Below, in pieces: positions 6,609 to 6,881 of a stretch of 6,881 nt of DNA. Made by a program: the position numbers and the translations under genes. Each line of letters starts with the position of its first letter. Position 1 is the first letter of the stretch. The notes beneath the pieces were generated by a model that was given only the letters and a program-made list of their open reading frames with translations, did no database searches and had not been told where the DNA came from. Location: NCBI GenBank assembly GCA_002339745.1, contig DDKP01000123.1, positions 11,948 through 18,828 on the forward strand, written 5' to 3'. The stretch is from Firmicutes bacterium UBA2595 (GTDB lineage: Bacteria > Bacillota > Thermincolia > Thermincolales > UBA2595).

Positions 6609-6881
6609 TAACCGGCCATGGCGATTTCCACAGCCTTGGCTGCCGCCTCTCTGATATTGTTGTAACTGTCGATTCCTATTTCCTTCAGAATTGCTATACC
6701 TTCATCTTCATTGGTGCCGCTGAGCCTTATTACTACCGGTACCGGTATGCCCATACTGTTCTTCACCTTGGCAAAGGCCCTGGCCACCTCGTCACACCTG
6801 GTAATCCCTCCGAAAATATTGACCAGGATTACTTTCGGATTGGTAGAAATCAGTATCTCCAGGGCTTGAGCGGTAGCCTCT
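6608..6881 (-). CDS. sucC: Succinyl-CoA synthetase (ADP- or GDP-forming), beta subunit, C-terminal part
   Basis: The last 90 codons and TAG stop of a succinyl-CoA synthetase beta chain; the gene enters from the right edge, so its 5' part lies outside the window. The reading frame is open to the edge, with the base at 6881 being the third base of a codon. Visible family motifs are NIFGGITRCDEVA (the phosphate-binding loop region of the C-terminal ligase domain), the RLSGTNEDEG segment, and an alanine-rich end, EAAAKAVEIAMAG. With SucD it forms the complex that interconverts succinate, CoA and NTP with succinyl-CoA, NDP and phosphate in the cytoplasm. The N-terminal ATP-grasp domain that sets ATP or GTP preference is missing, so nucleotide specificity cannot be judged. 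The stop is 14 bp before the sucD start, and its last base is part of the sucD ribosome binding site, so the two genes are almost certainly co-translated. Confidence 0.95.
   Translation of the reverse strand, partial: EATAQALEILISTNPKVILVNIFGGITRCDEVARAFAKVKNSMGIPVPVVIRLSGTNEDEGIAILKEIGIDSYNNIREAAAKAVEIAMAG

Noticed and set aside
6734..6747. A palindromic tandem ACCGGTACCGGT
   Set aside because: It lies inside sucC and simply encodes alternating Val and Pro (GTA CCG GTA CCG GTA); no sign of a regulatory site.
1..6881. A possible undescribed defence, mobile or RNA system
   Set aside because: Every base lies in or within 30 bp of a recognised metabolic gene, with no repeats, integrase, tRNA or structured intergenic region.

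Overview
The window is a compact block of seven co-directional genes, all on the minus strand. It encodes most of the succinate / succinyl-CoA / methylmalonyl-CoA / propionyl-CoA interconversion. Strong GGAGG-type ribosome binding sites, a two-subunit methylmalonyl-CoA mutase and this gene order suggest an anaerobic Gram-positive of the Clostridia, resembling the syntrophic propionate oxidizers and sulfate reducers of the Desulfotomaculum/Pelotomaculum kind. That assignment is an inference from gene content and signals; no 16S or other marker gene is present.

Layout in transcription order, from the right edge to the left: the 3' end of sucC (succinyl-CoA synthetase beta, cut by the right edge); sucD (alpha); the large catalytic subunit of methylmalonyl-CoA mutase; its small cobalamin-binding subunit; methylmalonyl-CoA epimerase; a biotin-dependent carboxyltransferase of the PccB/MmdA type; and a biotin carboxylase (AccC-like) whose stop codon is the first three bases of the window. 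Gaps run from a 1-bp overlap to 29 bp. Each of the six complete genes has a clear Shine-Dalgarno sequence in or beside the end of the preceding gene. I see no promoter, terminator, RNA gene, mobile element or CRISPR, and no non-coding stretch longer than about 30 bp. This is the interior of a single transcription unit.

Together the enzymes convert succinate to succinyl-CoA (SucCD), then (R)-methylmalonyl-CoA (mutase, B12), then (S)-methylmalonyl-CoA (epimerase), then propionyl-CoA (carboxyltransferase plus biotin carboxylase and an unseen biotin carrier), or the reverse. Gene order matches the succinate-to-propionate direction, but all steps are reversible in principle, so order does not fix the physiological direction. 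The biotin carrier, any membrane decarboxylase subunit and a MeaB-type mutase chaperone are absent and may lie past the left edge.

The most noteworthy feature is that the biotin carboxylase is about 85 residues longer than a standard AccC. Its C-terminal tail resembles the small assembly subunits or tails of Na+-pump decarboxylases (MmdE/MmdD, OadG). This suggests a built-in docking piece tying biotin carboxylase to the carboxyltransferase. Otherwise this is a recognisable metabolic operon, and I found no convincing undescribed system.
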